This document shows, piece by piece, positions 5,912 to 7,898 of a stretch of 7,898 nucleotides of DNA. A program made the translations under genes and the position numbers. Source of the DNA: Limisphaerales bacterium (lineage in GTDB: Bacteria > Verrucomicrobiota > Verrucomicrobiia > Limisphaerales > UBA11358). Below the pieces are notes generated by a model. The model saw nothing but the letters and a program-made list of their open reading frames with translations. It did not search any database and was not told the DNA's origin. The first letter of the stretch is position 1; each line of letters starts with the position of its first letter. The stretch covers positions 1-7,898 of the forward strand of contig DAIDJC010000159.1 of the NCBI GenBank assembly GCA_027451565.1, written 5' to 3'.

Positions 5912-6891
5912 TGTTGCTCCCCGAGCAGCCTCATGATGGCGGGATCGGTGATATTCTTCATGGTCACAGCCTCAACCCCGGTGTCAATCACGCGCGGACT
6001 GCTTTGCCCCTTGCAATGAAGTGCCAACACTTGGACTCCATCGTAACCCATTTTGTACGGGTCCTGGACGATCATAGCGACAACCTGCCCCGACTTCAGA
6101 CCGTCAATGAGGGACTTGGCAGGATCAAAGGCCACCATTTTTACATCGGTGCGGCCCATTTCCTGAAGCGCCTCCAATGCCCCGACAGAAACATCCACAT
6201 TGCAAGCAAATAGCCCCTGGGCATCGGGATGCCGTTGCAGCATTCCCTCCGTGACTTGCCTGGCAATTTCGGACCTATCCTGCCCGGATTCGGATTCAAC
6301 AATGGTAATTCCCGGAAATTCAGCAGCCAGGGTGGCCACGAAACCTGAAACGCGTTTTGCAGCGGCATGGGACCCTGAAATATGTCGCACCACGAGAACT
6401 TTCCCTTTACCACCCATTGCATTTCCCAAACATCGCGCCGCCATGGCACCACCTTCATAATTGTCCGTGGAAGCGATGCTCAGAAACCGAACGGCATCCA
6501 GCCCAGAATCAATGATGACGCAGGGAATATTCATGTCCGCGAGCTTGTTTACAGAATCCACCAATCCCGTGCGATCCACGGGTGAAAGCAGCACTCCACT
6601 CACCTTTGCCGCAATTGCCTGGTTCACGAGTTCGATCTGGGGCGTGCAGTTGGTTTCACGGTCGGACCCCCCCCAAGTAATATCGTATCCGTAATCTTTT
6701 CCCGCCTCCCTTGCCCCGGCGAAAACCGCCTGCCAATAAACAGTGTTGGTAAGCTTTGTGATCAAAGAAATCACATGCGTCGAATTGGTATTCACAGAAA
6801 CCGGGGTGGTTTCACTCTGATTATTGCAGCCAACGGCAAATAAAAGGCAGGCCAATGGCAGAAAGGCGTTTAAGTGGGTTTTATTTTTCAT
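5908..6891 (-). CDS. RbsB-like sugar-binding lipoprotein of an ABC importer
   Basis: 327 residues, the normal length for periplasmic-binding-protein family 4 (ribose/galactose/fructose type). It begins with a lipoprotein signal peptide: basic MKNK, hydrophobic stretch and lipobox AVGC with Cys22. Two Rossmann-like lobes follow. Lobe 1 starts at ISLITKLTNTVYWQAVFAGA (41-60) and includes VSGVLLSPVD (97-106) and IPCVIIDSGLD (122-132). TDNYEGG (142-148), the hinge, FACNVDVSVGALEAL (228-242), VAFDP (253-257) and VQDPYKMGYDGV (275-286) are family hallmarks. The ligand is not certain; fructose or a small fructo-oligosaccharide is inferred from the GH32 neighbours. No permease or ATPase gene is present in the window. 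No Shine-Dalgarno sequence precedes the ATG; the leader is AT-rich. A run of eight G (6674-6667) lies in codons 73-75. Confidence 0.9.
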   Translation of the reverse strand: MKNKTHLNAFLPLACLLFAVGCNNQSETTPVSVNTNSTHVISLITKLTNTVYWQAVFAGAREAGKDYGYDITWGGSDRETNCTPQIELVNQAIAAKVSGVLLSPVDRTGLVDSVNKLADMNIPCVIIDSGLDAVRFLSIASTDNYEGGAMAARCLGNAMGGKGKVLVVRHISGSHAAAKRVSGFVATLAAEFPGITIVESESGQDRSEIARQVTEGMLQRHPDAQGLFACNVDVSVGALEALQEMGRTDVKMVAFDPAKSLIDGLKSGQVVAMIVQDPYKMGYDGVQVLALHCKGQSSPRVIDTGVEAVTMKNITDPAIMRLLGEQQ

Positions 6892-7030
6892 AATATTATT
6901 GGCATATTAATTGTGCGTTTGTTTGGTTTGTGCTGGACCCAGAGGTTTTAACTGGATGTGGATGAAACTGTGCTTGTATGGATTTCCAATTCCATCCGCC
7001 ATTTTTATTTTTCATGAATCGGCGCCTGCT
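6892..7030 (-). promoter_or_regulatory. 139-bp leader between the upstream GH32 gene and the binding-protein gene
   Basis: This gap lies between two co-oriented genes and is AT-rich near the binding-protein ATG (minus strand AATTAATATGCCAATAATATT before ATG). It is long enough to hold a promoter, but I see no well-spaced sigma70 -35/-10 pair, operator palindrome or terminator I would defend. Only a weak 5-bp stem (ATGGA/TCCAT around AATTGGAAA) occurs in the middle. Confidence 0.25.
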
Positions 7031-7897
7031 TCATTCCATCAGCTGATTCCTGATTGATTTCATTTTCCACATTTTTGCGCCGCCGATATTCCCGCTTCCG
7101 TCGGAGCTAAAAAATTCCAAACCGCGGCTTTTCGCGGATGGAAAGGCCAAAAGCGTCAACACCCTCTCCCCGTCATTGACAAATACTTCGACCGAACAAG
7201 AATCGGCAAAAATATGCAACTTTACCTTGCGTCCAGCCTCAATAATCGGCGCTGAATAGATGCCTGGAAATTGAGGGTTAAATCCCACATTGCCCGACCG
7301 GGTCCGGTCTGCAAAAACTGTTTTATTTTTCCAGTCCACACCAATGACGGTCTCCTCATTTTCGCTTTTGAATATTTTCACACCTTCCAATCCGCTGTTT
7401 TCCGGAGGAAGGTCAATCATTAATTCAAAGCGGTCGCCCTGAATCCTGTTCTTCTGCACCCAATCGTTTGCATGCTGCACATCACCCCCTTTGAATTCAA
7501 AATATTTTGACCGTAATGCTTTTAATTCCTCAATTGGACGCTGCGTCAAGCGAATGCCATCATCCGTCTGGAGCAAGACAACCTGCCGAGGTATTGACAT
7601 CGCGCTGCGCCATGGAGAAGTAGGAACCTCCTGTCCGTATTCCCAATTGTTCATCCAGCCAAGCCACAAACGCCGGCCGTCGGATTTGGGAATGTCACTC
7701 CAAGAAACTGCCGCATAATAATCCGGGCCGTAATCAAACCACAATGCCGCCTCCTCCGCAGGATGGGCCGCCTCGTCGGCGAGCATGATTTGATCCACGC
7801 TGATGTGGCCCCATCCGCCGGTGGCATTGTCCACAATCTGAACGACAGCCTTTTTACCATTAAATTCATGGACGTCCCACGATTTCCATGCGAGTTG
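7031..7897 (-). CDS. GH32 family protein, partial at edge, catalytic blades absent where expected
   Basis: The frame is open to the right window edge, giving 288 visible residues. The apparent GTG start at 7834 is internal: upstream codons encode WKSWDVHEFN and AVVQIV, in line with the N-terminal module of the neighbouring GH32 enzyme. The protein runs GWGHISVDQI (end of the module), then within about 15 residues reaches ALWFDYGPDYYAAVSWSDIP, GRRLWLGWMNNWEYG and PTSPWRSAMSIPR, which are blades 4-5 of a SacC-like GH32 propeller. A normal C-terminal beta-sandwich follows (KLHIFADSCSVEVFVNDGE, TLLAFPS). The blades carrying NDPNG, RDP and the EC-type Glu are missing between module and blade 4. 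Compared with the neighbouring enzyme, about 330 residues are lacking. Either an in-frame deletion has removed the active site, or the module is inserted in the propeller and the catalytic part lies beyond the window. It is upstream of, and co-oriented with, the binding-protein gene. Confidence 0.8.
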   Translation of the reverse strand, partial: QLAWKSWDVHEFNGKKAVVQIVDNATGGWGHISVDQIMLADEAAHPAEEAALWFDYGPDYYAAVSWSDIPKSDGRRLWLGWMNNWEYGQEVPTSPWRSAMSIPRQVVLLQTDDGIRLTQRPIEELKALRSKYFEFKGGDVQHANDWVQKNRIQGDRFELMIDLPPENSGLEGVKIFKSENEETVIGVDWKNKTVFADRTRSGNVGFNPQFPGIYSAPIIEAGRKVKLHIFADSCSVEVFVNDGERVLTLLAFPSAKSRGLEFFSSDGSGNIGGAKMWKMKSIRNQLME

Positions 7898-7898
7898 T

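Noticed and set aside
1..7898. CRISPR array, tRNA, rRNA or complete insertion sequence
   Set aside because: I saw no spaced direct repeats, tRNA-like cloverleaf, rRNA stretch or transposase motif in reading both strands.

Overview
The window looks like a chromosomal piece of a Verrucomicrobiota bacterium, most likely a Pedosphaera-like (subdivision 3) lineage. This is inferred from protein style, not from a marker gene. The clues are large secreted proteins rich in Asn, Thr and Ser, a levanase carrying an Ig-like and a LamG-like module, and the same kind of C-terminal beta-rich segment ending in an aromatic-Tyr-Arg motif (YYRLSSP, FYRIIFQ) on two different secreted proteins.

Layout. (1) Positions 3-1172, plus strand: the 3' part of a secreted protein with the end of an L-type (legume-like) lectin domain and the C-terminal segment. 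(2) Positions 1173-1893: a gene-poor strip with four sets of inverted repeats (17, 24, 14 and 24 nt arms) and a short plus-strand ORF (1499-1738). That ORF has a clear signal peptide but only about 48 mature residues, and its 3' end runs into one of the hairpins. (3) Positions 1889-7897, minus strand: a fructan/fructose utilisation cluster. In transcription order it holds a GH32 glycosidase that is partial at the window edge and lacks the catalytic blades where they should be, an RbsB-type sugar-binding lipoprotein, a 1162-residue multidomain secreted GH32 fructanase, and a 5'-truncated PfkB-family (fructokinase-like) remnant.

How the genes work together (inference from families): the secreted GH32 enzyme would release fructose or fructo-oligosaccharides from levan, inulin or sucrose. 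The lipoprotein would capture the sugar for an ABC importer whose permease and ATPase genes are not in the window. A PfkB kinase would have phosphorylated fructose, but here it lacks its substrate-binding N-terminal half. The binding protein and the large GH32 enzyme overlap by 4 nt (ATGA), so they are probably translated together.

The main points of interest are the structured repeat strip, where gene ends coincide with hairpins; the apparent loss of half of three separate genes around two intact ones, which is either locus decay or a misassembly; and the shared uncharacterised C-terminal segment. I did not find a clear new defence, mobile or RNA system. The hairpin strip is the best candidate for something undescribed.
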